Below, in pieces: positions 44,594 to 53,607 of a stretch of 64,000 nucleotides of DNA (position 1 is the stretch's first letter; every line of letters starts with the position of its first letter). Position numbers and translations under genes: made by a program. Source of the stretch: Panacibacter ginsenosidivorans (lineage in GTDB: Bacteria > Bacteroidota > Bacteroidia > Chitinophagales > Chitinophagaceae); contig NZ_CP042435.1 in the NCBI RefSeq assembly GCF_007971225.1, positions 2,545,501 to 2,609,500 on the forward strand, given 5' to 3'. The notes below the pieces were generated by a model. It saw only the letters and a list, made by a program, of their open reading frames with translations, did no database searches and was not told where the DNA came from.

Positions 44594-47500
44594 ATGGATA
44601 TGCAAGTTAACCGCCTTAGCTTAGTTTTCGCTGCTTTAATTGTTGTTGCCTTATTGCCTTTTTTCTCTCTTGCACAGGTTAATACTGTGGATTATGGAAA
44701 GAACCGGATCCAATATAAAAAGTTTGACTGGAAGTTTTACCAAAGCCCCAATTTCAATACCTACTTTAACCAGGGTGGCCTTGAGCTTGCCAAGTTTGTG
44801 GCACAGGTGGCGGAAGAAGAATTACCATCAATACAATCTGCCGTTGAATATTCTTTGCAACGCAGTGCCAATATTGTAGTGTATAATAATTACGATGATT
44901 ATAAAACCAGCAATATTGGTTTAGGTATAGACTGGCAAAATTCGGGAGGTATAACTAAACTGGTAAACAATAAACTGGTCATCTATTTTGATGGCAACAA
45001 AAATACCCTGCGCCTGAAAATCCGTGAAGGCATTGCCAAAATACTTACAGACAATATTCTTTTTGGAGACGATATTGGTGAGTTTGCCAGTAACCAGGCT
45101 TTGCTTGATCTTCCCCAATGGTTAACGGATGGGTATGTGCAATATATAGCAGAACCATGGAGCACTTCCAGCGATGATGCATTACGTAATGCGATATTAA
45201 GCGGTGAGTATAATAACTTTTACCAGTTTGCTTTTGACAAACCCACATTGGCCGGTCATAGCTTCTGGTATTATATAGCTGAAAAGTATAAACCCGAAAA
45301 TGTTACCTATTTTCTTTACCTGGCAAGGTTGTATAAAAATCTTAATTCGGCATCTGAGCGTATTTGCAAAAAGAAATTCAAGGACGTGCTTGCAGATTTT
45401 ATGGTATACGAACAGGATCGTTATGTGCAGGATATTAAGCAGCGTCGCAATGCGCCGCGTGGTAAATTAAGTGTAATAGAAGAACTGAAAAAAGGAGAAG
45501 ATTTTTATCGCTTTGCAGCCAACCCAAATGCAAAGAATAATTCTTATGCGGTAGTACAGTTCAGGAAAGGTGTGTACAGCGTTAAGTATGTAGACAATTT
45601 ATACGAGACAAAAACAATACTTAAATACGGCACCAAAACAATTATTGGCGATATAAATCCAAACTATCCCATTCTTGCATGGGATGGAAAAGGAAGCCGA
45701 CTGTTGGTAATTTATTCAAAAGATGGGAAAATATACATGTTTGTGTACGATGTCATTGCTAACATAAAACGCTTTCAGCAGGAGATAGAAGGCTTCGAAC
45801 AAATAGTTGATGCAGGTTTTATGTTTGATGCAAACACGCTGCTTTTTAGTGCAGTTAAAAAGGGGCAAACAGATATTTTCACATACAGGATAGACAACAG
45901 TAAGAGCAAGCAAATAACCAATGATGTGTTTGATGATCTTGACCCCACTGCTGTTGCTTTTCCAAACCGCAACGGTATTGTATTTGCTTCTAACAGGCCG
46001 GGTGTAAATGTTGTCAGTTCAGATACGGTGCTACCAAGCCGTAATCATTTTAATATTTTTCTTGTTGACCTGCTTAATAATAGTGACTATAAACAAATAT
46101 CACAGCTCACAAATGTAAAATATGGCAATGCACGTTATCCCACACAATATAACACTAACCACTTTACGTATGTAAGCGATGAGAATGGTGTGGGTAATCG
46201 TTGGGCCGGTTTCTTCTCTACACAAAGAGATGGATTGGATACGCTTTATTATGTAGGGGAAGATATAATCAGAAATCCTACTGATAAAGAGCTTGATTCT
46301 ACATTAAATGCCTGGCAAAAACAGGAGCCTGATAGCGTAAGCTATCTTTCTGTTTATAAAGATTCTACTTATACTTTTCCAATTACGAATTACCAAAGCA
46401 GTTTATTGGAAAGCAGGATAGCAGGCAATAACGGCCAGGTTAGTGAGGTAAGACGTGAAGGTGATCTGAAGTTCCTGTACAAATTGCAGGTTGATTCCGT
46501 TGCACTGCGTAAACGCAATGTAAATGCAAGACCAACAGATTATATAAAATCTCTTTTGCGGCAGGAGCGTATAGAAGCAGGTAAAGCAGTTGAAATACCA
46601 AAAGATACTGCTGCAGAAAGTTCACCGGATAACGGTTTTCAAAATGAGTTTGAAGATGATAGAAAAAAAGATTCATCGGGTGCAGCCAATTCAAATATTA
46701 GTTCAGTACCGGCAGGAGAGAGTGTTTTAGCAAGATCATCACTTCATAATTACCGGCTTAAATTTAATGCTGATTATATTTTGGCAGGAATCACCAATAA
46801 TATCCTCGTAAACAGGTACCAGCCATATCAGCAAAGAGATCCAGGTGATGACAGCCCGATACAATTGAACAATTCCACCAACCTTAATTTCTCATTCAGA
46901 GTGGGCGTTAGCGATCTTATGGAAGATATTAAGTTCATTGGCGGTATTCGTTTTGGTACCACTTTATCGGATAAAGATATCCTGCTTTCTTTTCAGAATT
47001 ACCGTAAGCGTGTTGACTGGGGCTTAACTTATTACCGCAGCAACGTAACCAATTATCAGGGCTTTTTCCCGCAAAAGCCAATTGATACACTTGGTATTTA
47101 TTATTCAGATCTTGATAATGTAGTTATTACCAGTTTATACCAGGTAAATGTAGCGTACCCGTTCAGTGAAATAAACAGTCTTCGCCTTACTACCGGCATC
47201 CGCAGAGATAAAGGCATACTTAGGCCAATACATTATGCATTAGGGCCGCTTGCTTCTGCACTTGGTATACCCGATTCATCTTCTTACACGGCAGTATCAA
47301 GGCTTGAGTTTGTGCATGACAATACAATAAATCCGGCTACCAATATTTGGGTGGGCACAAGATGGAAAGTATATTTTGATTATAATGTTCCCGTGGGTAA
47401 AAATTCATCTAAGGGGGGTAATACTTTTAATCTTGGTTTTGATGCAAGACATTATATAAAGATCCAGCGCAATTTTATATGGGCATTGCGTGGGGCAGGC

Positions 47501-48025
47501 GATTTTTCTTTTGGAGATTCCAAATTGCTTTATTATCTCGGTGGTGTTGACGGATGGTTTACACCCAAATTCACTACCAATAATTTACCCAGGAATAACA
47601 ACTACGCTTTCCAGTCTCTTACGGTTAACATGAGAGGCTTTAACCAGAATATTGCCAATGGCAATAATGCCTTCGTGTTAAATAGTGAATTAAGATTGCC
47701 GGTATTCAGCACATTTTTCAACAAGCCTGTTAATGCCGCATTCCTGCGTAATTTTCAACTGGTGCAATTTATAGATTTAGGAACTGCATGGGAAGGAAGC
47801 CTGAAGAATATTGAAAGGCCCACACTTGTATATAGTGGCGACGCCGGTAACCCTGTTTCTGTAAGACAGATAGCGGGTGGTATTGGCCCACTTGCTGGTG
47901 GTTATGGTTTTGGTGCACGCAGCACTTTGCTTGGCTATTTTCTTAAGATAGATGCGGCCTGGCAAATGCAGGGCATTTTCCGTGGTAGCCCAAGGTGGTA
48001 TTTTGCCATGGGCTTTGATTTTTAA
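44594..48025 (+). CDS. Large outer-membrane protein: peptidase-MA-like domain, TolB-like propeller and C-terminal barrel
   Basis: 1143 aa with a signal peptide (SLVFAALIVVALLPFFSLAQ). Residues ~35-290 resemble gluzincin 'peptidase MA-like' modules: a conserved LPQWLTDGYVQYIAE follows the helix where HExxH is expected, but that helix reads REGIA, so the metal site is lost. Residues ~310-560 show beta-propeller blades of the TolB/PD40 type (LLFSAVKKGQTDIFTYRIDN, GIVFASNRPGVNVV). After a low-complexity linker (~640-710), a BamA/Omp85-like barrel runs to the end (IKFIGGIRFGTTLS, WYFAMGFDF). It is probably a surface or assembly protein; function unknown. Confidence 0.82.
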   Translation: MDMQVNRLSLVFAALIVVALLPFFSLAQVNTVDYGKNRIQYKKFDWKFYQSPNFNTYFNQGGLELAKFVAQVAEEELPSIQSAVEYSLQRSANIVVYNNYDDYKTSNIGLGIDWQNSGGITKLVNNKLVIYFDGNKNTLRLKIREGIAKILTDNILFGDDIGEFASNQALLDLPQWLTDGYVQYIAEPWSTSSDDALRNAILSGEYNNFYQFAFDKPTLAGHSFWYYIAEKYKPENVTYFLYLARLYKNLNSASERICKKKFKDVLADFMVYEQDRYVQDIKQRRNAPRGKLSVIEELKKGEDFYRFAANPNAKNNSYAVVQFRKGVYSVKYVDNLYETKTILKYGTKTIIGDINPNYPILAWDGKGSRLLVIYSKDGKIYMFVYDVIANIKRFQQEIEGFEQIVDAGFMFDANTLLFSAVKKGQTDIFTYRIDNSKSKQITNDVFDDLDPTAVAFPNRNGIVFASNRPGVNVVSSDTVLPSRNHFNIFLVDLLNNSDYKQISQLTNVKYGNARYPTQYNTNHFTYVSDENGVGNRWAGFFSTQRDGLDTLYYVGEDIIRNPTDKELDSTLNAWQKQEPDSVSYLSVYKDSTYTFPITNYQSSLLESRIAGNNGQVSEVRREGDLKFLYKLQVDSVALRKRNVNARPTDYIKSLLRQERIEAGKAVEIPKDTAAESSPDNGFQNEFEDDRKKDSSGAANSNISSVPAGESVLARSSLHNYRLKFNADYILAGITNNILVNRYQPYQQRDPGDDSPIQLNNSTNLNFSFRVGVSDLMEDIKFIGGIRFGTTLSDKDILLSFQNYRKRVDWGLTYYRSNVTNYQGFFPQKPIDTLGIYYSDLDNVVITSLYQVNVAYPFSEINSLRLTTGIRRDKGILRPIHYALGPLASALGIPDSSSYTAVSRLEFVHDNTINPATNIWVGTRWKVYFDYNVPVGKNSSKGGNTFNLGFDARHYIKIQRNFIWALRGAGDFSFGDSKLLYYLGGVDGWFTPKFTTNNLPRNNNYAFQSLTVNMRGFNQNIANGNNAFVLNSELRLPVFSTFFNKPVNAAFLRNFQLVQFIDLGTAWEGSLKNIERPTLVYSGDAGNPVSVRQIAGGIGPLAGGYGFGARSTLLGYFLKIDAAWQMQGIFRGSPRWYFAMGFDF

Positions 48026-48045
48026 TATTATTTAGTTTTATACAT

Positions 48046-48082
48046 AAAGCCGGTAATTATTGGTTGCCGGCTTTGGTTTTTT
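48046..48082 (+). terminator. Rho-independent terminator of the 1143-aa gene
   Basis: AAAGCCGG (48046-48053) pairs with CCGGCTTT (48067-48074) across a 13-nt loop, followed by a T run. Confidence 0.8.
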
Positions 48083-48230
48083 ATAGCATCGCCGGTTGTG
48101 TCACTCACTTGTACGTTCCAACAGGCATCAGCTTTCTGGTATGAGTTTTCATTAAGCAAACATTTTTACCTGAAACCTGGGTGCTGATTGCTGATACCTA
48201 ACATTAAGCACAAGAGTGCGACGCAACAGT
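48083..48230. repeat. REP-like inverted pair 7 (arm B left, arm A right)
   Basis: The left core GTTGTGTCACTCACTTGTAC (48095-48114) has the B tail TATAGCATCGCCG. The right core GCACAAGAGTGCGACGCAAC (48208-48227) is followed by AGTTGATGACC. The insert holds its own GCATCAGC / GCTGAT dyad. It directly follows the terminator in the gap 48026-48428; the last ~165 bp of that gap are AT-rich with no other feature. Confidence 0.75.
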
Positions 48231-48428
48231 TGATGACCAAAGCGCGGCTGCCCGATACCCAAAAAAATGTTTTGAATAAGATAGGTTGTAATGCTGATCA
48301 AAACTTATTATGGCATATCAAGTATTACTAATGAATTTTATAGCGTGTTTAATTAGCAATACAATGAAAATTAATTTACTTTTCGTTTTTGATTTATGTG
48401 TGGCATTATAAAAATGAAACCCGGAATA

Positions 48429-51400
48429 ATGAGATTTGTCCATATGCGTAATGCCTGGCTATACCTTTTTTTTATTGGCCTTCTTTTTGGCTGCAATACA
48501 GATAAAGCGAAAGACTCTGTTTTTACTATACTGGAAAGCAAAACAACCGGCTTGGATTTTAGCAATACCCTTAAACCCACCAATGGCTTCAATGTTTTTC
48601 ATTACATGTATTATTACAATGGCGCAGGAGTAGCAGCCGGTGATTTTAACAACGATGGCTTGACCGATCTTTTTTTTGCAGCCAACCAAAGTGATGATAA
48701 AATGTATCTTAATGAAGGAAAGCTTCATTTTAAAGATGTAACAAAAGAAGCAAAAATTCCTAATGATGGTGGCTGGAGCACCGGCGTTTCTGTTGTAGAT
48801 ATTAACAACGATGGCTTATTGGATATTTATATTTGCCGCGTAGGAAAATATGAAATACTCAACAGCCATAACCAGTTTCTTATTTGTAAAGGCATAGACA
48901 AAAACGGCGTGCCATATTATGAGGATGAAGCAAAAAATTATGGCCTTGATTTTTCAGGATTCAGTACCCAGGCGGCTTTTTTTGATTATGATATGGATGG
49001 TGATCTTGATATTTATTTACTCAATCACTCAATACACCAGAACGGCACATTTGGAAAAAGAGCGGATCTGTTGAATAAGAAAAATGCATTTTCAGGGGAC
49101 CGTTTTTATCGCAACGATAGCTATAATGATTCTTCTGCAAATGGTCTGTTGCATATGAAGTTTACCGATGTTACCAATGAAGTAGGCATACACAGTTCTG
49201 TCCTTGGTTATGGCCTCGGCGTTGCTGTAGCAGATATAAACACTGATGGTTTTCCTGATATTTATACCGGCAATGACTTCCATGAAAATGATTATCTCTA
49301 CATCAACCAGCACAATGGCACTTTTAAAGATGATGGCAGTAATGAGCTAAAACATACCAGCCAGTACACAATGGGTACAGATGTTGCCGATCTTACCAAT
49401 GACGGGCTTCCTGAGATTATTTCAATGGATATGTTGCCCGATGATCCGTACATATTGAAACGTTCAGAAGGTGAAGACCAATATGATGTATTTAATACCA
49501 AAATCGAGAACGGATACAGTTATCAATACTCACGCAATAATCTTCAATACAACAGGGGTAATGGAAAGTTTAGTGAAACAGGTCTCTATTCGGGTATAGC
49601 TGCAACAGACTGGAGTTGGGGTACTTTATTATTCGATTTTGATAACGATGGTTCCAAAGATATTTTTATTTCGAACGGTATTCCGAAACGTTTGAATGAT
49701 GTTGATTATATCAACTATGTTTCCAACGAAGAGATACAGGCCAAGATACATTCCAATACAATGGGTGAAAAAGATATGTCGCTGATTGATAAATTTCCCC
49801 AGATAAAAATACCCAACAGGCTTTTCCGCAATACAGGCCAGATGAAGTTTACAGATATGGCCACCAGTATCGAAAATAATAAATCCACTTATTCAAATGG
49901 CGCTATCTATGCAGACCTCGATAACGATGGCGATCTTGATATGGTAGTAAATAATATTGATGAACCGGTATTGCTGTATGAAAATACCACTAACGATAAA
50001 AAGGATAAACCTGCGATTGAAGTAAAACTAAAAGGCCCGCCGAAAAATATCAATGCACTTGGCGCTAAGCTTCTTGTATTTGCAGGAGACAGTATGAGAA
50101 CCTATGAAAAATATCCGGTACATGGTTTCCTTTCTTCTATGGAAATACCTTTACACATAGGTACGTATAAATCATCTGTTGATTCTGTACTGCTCATTTG
50201 GCCCGATAACAGTTATCAACAACTATCTACTTTCAAAGATTCTTCCTATACAATAAGTGTAACTTATAAAAAAGGATTGCCACAATTTAATTACAATTTA
50301 TTTCAGCGCGACAAGCGTGCTTATACAAAATCCTTGCACGATATAACACAAGCTGTTAATCTGCTGCACAAACATGAAGAAAACAGTTTTAATGAATTTG
50401 ACCGCGAACCGCTTATTCCACATATGCTTTCCACAGAAGGCCCGGCAATTACCATTGCAGATATTAATGGCGATGGATTGGATGATGTTTTTATTGGCGC
50501 ATCAAAAAGAAAACAGCCTGTTGTATTCCTGCAAAATAAGGAAGGCCGTTTTCAGCAAATAAAGCAACCTGCTTTAAATGAAGACAGTACTTATGAAGAT
50601 GCAGATGCCTGCTGGGTTGATGTAAACAATGACAACACCAAAGACCTCGTGATAGCAAGTGGAGGCAATGAATATTATAACAAGGAAATCCATTTGCAAC
50701 CACGTGTTTACCTTAACGATGGCAAAGGAGCCCTAACCCGTTTACCAAATGCTTTCGACAGCATATTTGTTACTGCTTCATGTGTAACGCCCTGCGATTT
50801 TAACCACGATGGATTCACAGATCTTTTCATTGGTGCAAGAACAGTAGCATATCGTTATGGGGAAATACCAAGATCATATCTCTTGCTAAATAATGGCAAA
50901 GGAATTTTCAAAGATGTAACTACTACTTACGCCAAAGACCTGGAGCATGTTGGGTTTGTAACACAAGGGCTCTGGTACGATATTGATAAAGATGGCGATA
51001 GTGATCTCATAGTCTCTTTGGAATGGGATGGCATTTACGCTTTTATAAACAACAATGGAAAGTTTACCAAAAAACAACTTACCGATAAAAAAGGCTGGTG
51101 GAATTTTGTATTGCCCTGCGACATAGATAATGATGGAGATATAGATCTTGTAGCAGGTAATCTTGGTCTTAACAGCCGTTTAAAAGCAACAGAGGAAGAG
51201 CCGGTACAGTTGTACTATAACGATTTTGATAACAACGGTATCAAAGAGCCTGTGCTCACTTATTATTTGCAGGGCAGGCAGGTTCCCTTTGCCAGCAAAG
51301 ATGAATTGCAACGCCAGATACCGCTTATAAAAAGAACCTATCTCTATGCAGGAGATTTTGCCAAAGCCACACTCGAAGACATTTTTACGAAAGAAAAGCT

Positions 51401-51788
51401 TGACTATGCCCAGGTGCTTTCAGCAGATTATTTTGCCAACACTATTTTTATAAACCAGGGAAATCTTACCTATACAGCACAGCCCATGCCATGGCAGGCA
51501 CAGCTTACCACTTACCGCGATGCAATTATTACAGATGCCAACGGAGACAACCTGCCCGATATATTGCTTGCAGGTAATTACTACGAAAGCAATGTGCAAA
51601 TGGGCCGCTACGATGCAGACTACGGCACTGTTTTAATAAACAAAGGCAAAGCGCAATTCGTAGCCCAAACATTGAATGGCCTTACAATAAACGGCCAGGT
51701 GCGCCACATCAGGAAAATAAATATTGCTAATAAAGAAGCCTACATCCTCACCCGGAATAACGACAGCACTATGGTAATTAGTTATTGA
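48429..51788 (+). CDS. FG-GAP/VCBS-repeat lipoprotein with ASPIC/UnbV domain (CRTAC1-like)
   Basis: 1119 aa from ATG 48429; in-frame ATGs at 48396 and 48444 are also possible. The lipobox is IGLLFGC. At least ten FG-GAP calcium-type repeats can be read, each with DxNxDGxxD (DFNNDGLTDLFFAA, DINNDGLLDIYI, DLDNDGDLDMVVNN, DFNHDGFTDLFIG), forming integrin-like propellers. Between the two propeller sets, near residues 525-600, lies an ASPIC/UnbV-type segment (GAKLLVFAGDSMRTYEKYPV). It is a surface-exposed lipoprotein. Such proteins often accompany SusCD loci, but this one stands alone. Confidence 0.87.
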   Translation: MRFVHMRNAWLYLFFIGLLFGCNTDKAKDSVFTILESKTTGLDFSNTLKPTNGFNVFHYMYYYNGAGVAAGDFNNDGLTDLFFAANQSDDKMYLNEGKLHFKDVTKEAKIPNDGGWSTGVSVVDINNDGLLDIYICRVGKYEILNSHNQFLICKGIDKNGVPYYEDEAKNYGLDFSGFSTQAAFFDYDMDGDLDIYLLNHSIHQNGTFGKRADLLNKKNAFSGDRFYRNDSYNDSSANGLLHMKFTDVTNEVGIHSSVLGYGLGVAVADINTDGFPDIYTGNDFHENDYLYINQHNGTFKDDGSNELKHTSQYTMGTDVADLTNDGLPEIISMDMLPDDPYILKRSEGEDQYDVFNTKIENGYSYQYSRNNLQYNRGNGKFSETGLYSGIAATDWSWGTLLFDFDNDGSKDIFISNGIPKRLNDVDYINYVSNEEIQAKIHSNTMGEKDMSLIDKFPQIKIPNRLFRNTGQMKFTDMATSIENNKSTYSNGAIYADLDNDGDLDMVVNNIDEPVLLYENTTNDKKDKPAIEVKLKGPPKNINALGAKLLVFAGDSMRTYEKYPVHGFLSSMEIPLHIGTYKSSVDSVLLIWPDNSYQQLSTFKDSSYTISVTYKKGLPQFNYNLFQRDKRAYTKSLHDITQAVNLLHKHEENSFNEFDREPLIPHMLSTEGPAITIADINGDGLDDVFIGASKRKQPVVFLQNKEGRFQQIKQPALNEDSTYEDADACWVDVNNDNTKDLVIASGGNEYYNKEIHLQPRVYLNDGKGALTRLPNAFDSIFVTASCVTPCDFNHDGFTDLFIGARTVAYRYGEIPRSYLLLNNGKGIFKDVTTTYAKDLEHVGFVTQGLWYDIDKDGDSDLIVSLEWDGIYAFINNNGKFTKKQLTDKKGWWNFVLPCDIDNDGDIDLVAGNLGLNSRLKATEEEPVQLYYNDFDNNGIKEPVLTYYLQGRQVPFASKDELQRQIPLIKRTYLYAGDFAKATLEDIFTKEKLDYAQVLSADYFANTIFINQGNLTYTAQPMPWQAQLTTYRDAIITDANGDNLPDILLAGNYYESNVQMGRYDADYGTVLINKGKAQFVAQTLNGLTINGQVRHIRKINIANKEAYILTRNNDSTMVISY

Positions 51789-51816
51789 TTTTTTGGAGCC
51801 CAACATTTGTATTTCA

Positions 51817-51847
51817 ATTAAGCTTTCGTTGCGTCGCACTCTTGTAC
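51817..51847 (+). repeat. REP-like single copy (A type with A tail)
   Basis: ATTAAGCTTTC followed by GTTGCGTCGCACTCTTGTAC (core 51828-51847), the consensus core. It lies in the convergent gap before the small lipoprotein. Confidence 0.72.
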
Positions 51848-51962
51848 TTTTGGAAATTTATTGAGCTTTATCAAACCGAAGCAGTGGTGTTTAGGAACAC
51901 GAACCATGGCGAAGAAGATCCAGGTACAAACGTTGCAGGCAACTCCTTGGTTTTTGTAATAT

Positions 51963-52280
51963 TTATTTGTTTGGCTTGAATGTGTCAACACAAAGAAGTT
52001 CTGCCGTTTCAATATTTTCACCGCAGCTTCTCATACCCAGGAAAATTTCTTTATGCCCAAATCTAATAACATCACCTTCGGAGAACCCGTTTAAAAGATC
52101 GTGTGTAATTACCGGTTCAACAATTTTGTTATCGCTTCTTACAATAAACAAAGCATCTGGGCACGATAATCCCAATGTGCTACCCTTTTTTATTGTACCA
52201 ATTTCCGAACAATAGTTTGGCAAATCATGCTTTTTGCAGGAGATCAACCCGGTAATGATAAATATGATTACAAGTCTCAT
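51963..52280 (-). CDS. Small putative lipoprotein, 105 aa
   Basis: Unrecognised family. The N-terminus MRLVIIFIITGLISCKKHD is a lipoprotein signal with lipobox GLISC. The short mature part has four cysteines (YCSEIG, GLSCPDA, RSCGEN, LLCVDT), which could form two disulfides in the periplasm. There is a predicted beta-rich stretch (SEGDVIRFGHKEIFLGMRSC). It is transcribed alone, with no operon partner. Confidence 0.62.
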   Translation of the reverse strand: MRLVIIFIITGLISCKKHDLPNYCSEIGTIKKGSTLGLSCPDALFIVRSDNKIVEPVITHDLLNGFSEGDVIRFGHKEIFLGMRSCGENIETAELLCVDTFKPNK

Positions 52281-52396
52281 AAAAGTTTATTTGATGACAT
52301 CGCATTCAACCAGGCCGTTGGATATTGATGTTATGCTTAAGCATTAAAAAATCACGCTTTAGATACCAGGTTCCCGGTTTCACGACTTAAACTAAA

Positions 52397-52512
52397 CTCT
52401 ACAGCGTTCTTAAAGAAGCGTTGTGGGTTTTTGAGTAATATTTAAACTAGTGATCCACGATACCGCAACGTTCCCGGCAAACGACATATCTAGTGAGTGA
52501 ATGAGGAGACCA
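52397..52512. repeat. Dispersed repeat R2, copy 1
   Basis: About 115 bp closely similar to 53293-53410. Shared blocks include ACAGCGTT, GTGGGTTTT, GAGTAATA, AGTGATCC and CGATACC. The copy begins with an imperfect hairpin (ACAGCGTTC against GAAGCGTTGT). It lies 65 bp upstream of the cupin gene, in the gap 52281-52576 that otherwise shows nothing. Confidence 0.65.
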
Positions 52513-52576
52513 ACCTAATATAAAATCTGTATTCCCTGCCAAATAGATTATCTTACTGTGATTCAAAATTTAAATT

Positions 52577-53155
52577 ATGAGTCACATTCAACAACCACGC
52601 AGAAAATTTCTGCAGATAGGAACTACAGGCGTTGTAACTGCGCTTTTTGGAGGCCTGCCAAAAATCAGTTTTGCTCAACCAGCTGCTGATAATGATAAAG
52701 GACTTATAGTGCGTGAAGAGGAGGGAATACATATTTTATCCAGACGCAAAGTTCCAATCACCATAAAAATTTCCAAAACCAAAAATGGCATAAATGGTAT
52801 TTCATTTTGCACAGAAGATATGTCTCCAGGCCGCAAGATGCGTATTCACAAACATCTGAATAATGATGAACTTATTTTTATTCACAAAGGAGAAGGCACA
52901 CTTACTTTAGATGAAGAATCTATAGAAGTAAAAACCGGTGATGTTGTATTTGTTCCCAGGGGTATATGGCATGGACTGGACAATACCGGCACAGAAAACT
53001 TGCTAATGGTTTTTCAGTATTCGCCAGCCGGGTTTGAAGATTATTTCATAGAGAACGGCACACAGGTTGGAATGCTAACTAAAGTAAAAACCGATGAAGA
53101 ATATGCAATAACGGAGAAAAAGTATGGGATGGTTTATAGAGAACAGCAACCATAA
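52577..53155 (+). CDS. Exported cupin-domain protein
   Basis: 192 aa. The N-terminus PRRKFLQIGTTGVVTALFG is a Tat-like signal ending near SFAQP, so it probably acts in the periplasm. Both cupin metal motifs are complete: G-X5-HxH-X4-E-X6-G (HKHLNNDELIFIHKGEG, near residues 94-110) and G-X5-PxG-X2-H-X3-N (GDVVFVPRGIWHGLDN, near 122-137). The fold can hold iron or manganese for a dioxygenase or isomerase; the substrate is unknown. The gene is flanked on both sides by copies of repeat R2. Confidence 0.88.
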   Translation: MSHIQQPRRKFLQIGTTGVVTALFGGLPKISFAQPAADNDKGLIVREEEGIHILSRRKVPITIKISKTKNGINGISFCTEDMSPGRKMRIHKHLNNDELIFIHKGEGTLTLDEESIEVKTGDVVFVPRGIWHGLDNTGTENLLMVFQYSPAGFEDYFIENGTQVGMLTKVKTDEEYAITEKKYGMVYREQQP

Positions 53156-53224
53156 AGTCCTGCCGTGGTACGTGTCTCATGTACCACCAATTCGCTAAAA
53201 TAAAAGTTCAAGAAACATCCGAAC

Positions 53225-53269
53225 GCACAAGTGAGTGACACAACCGCCGATGCCATAAAATACAAAAGC
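53225..53269 (-). repeat. REP-like copy (B type), first of an identical direct pair
   Basis: Core GCACAAGTGAGTGACACAAC (53225-53244) with the full B tail CGCCGATGCCATAAAATAC. Positions 53229-53269 (41 nt) are identical to 53551-53591. It opens the 452-bp repeat-filled gap 53156-53607. Confidence 0.75.
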
Positions 53270-53292
53270 TGGTAAGCAAAAAAAATCTTCCG

Positions 53293-53410
53293 TCTCCACA
53301 GCGTTACCTGAAAGGAACGCTGTGGGTTTTGAGTAATACTTAAAATAGTGATCCGCGATACCACAGCGTCCTCTGCAAACACACATACCTGCGGAGTGAC
53401 ACTGCGGGGG
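53293..53410. repeat. Dispersed repeat R2, copy 2
   Basis: The second copy of the R2 repeat that also precedes the cupin gene. It begins with a perfect 10-bp hairpin, CCACAGCGTT (53296-53305) against AACGCTGTGG (53316-53325). A further CCACAGCGT follows near 53362. Confidence 0.65.
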
Positions 53411-53436
53411 CTACTAAAATTTTATCATCCATTTTC

Positions 53437-53507
53437 CTATCGGTTGGTGTCCGCACCAACCGAAAATGATTGCAGATGTTTCGGTATGTGAAGACACATA
53501 CCGATAG
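53437..53507. repeat. Twin perfect hairpins bounded by CTATCGG / CCGATAG
   Basis: Hairpin 1: TCGGTTGGTG (53440-53449), loop TCCG, CACCAACCGA (53454-53463). Hairpin 2: TCGGTATGTG (53481-53490), loop AAGA, CACATACCGA (53495-53504). The stems share the pattern TCGGTNNGTG and the outer ends CTATCGG and CCGATAG are inverted. Neither has a T run, so they are not ordinary terminators. Confidence 0.75.
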
Positions 53508-53545
53508 AAGAAGCTATTATTCGCTTTGTACGTCATATTTCCGAA

Positions 53546-53591
53546 CCCCGAAGTGAGTGACACAACCGCCGATGCCATAAAATACAAAAGC
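53546..53591 (-). repeat. REP-like copy (B type), second of an identical direct pair
   Basis: AAGTGAGTGACACAAC with the B tail; 53551-53591 is identical over 41 nt to 53229-53269. It ends the repeat mosaic just 3' of the MBL gene. Confidence 0.75.
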
Positions 53592-53607
53592 CTGTATCCA
53601 AAATATA

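Noticed and set aside
53437-53507. Integron attC sites or terminators for the twin hairpins
   Set aside because: There is no integrase, no attC R/L box pattern and no T run after the stems.
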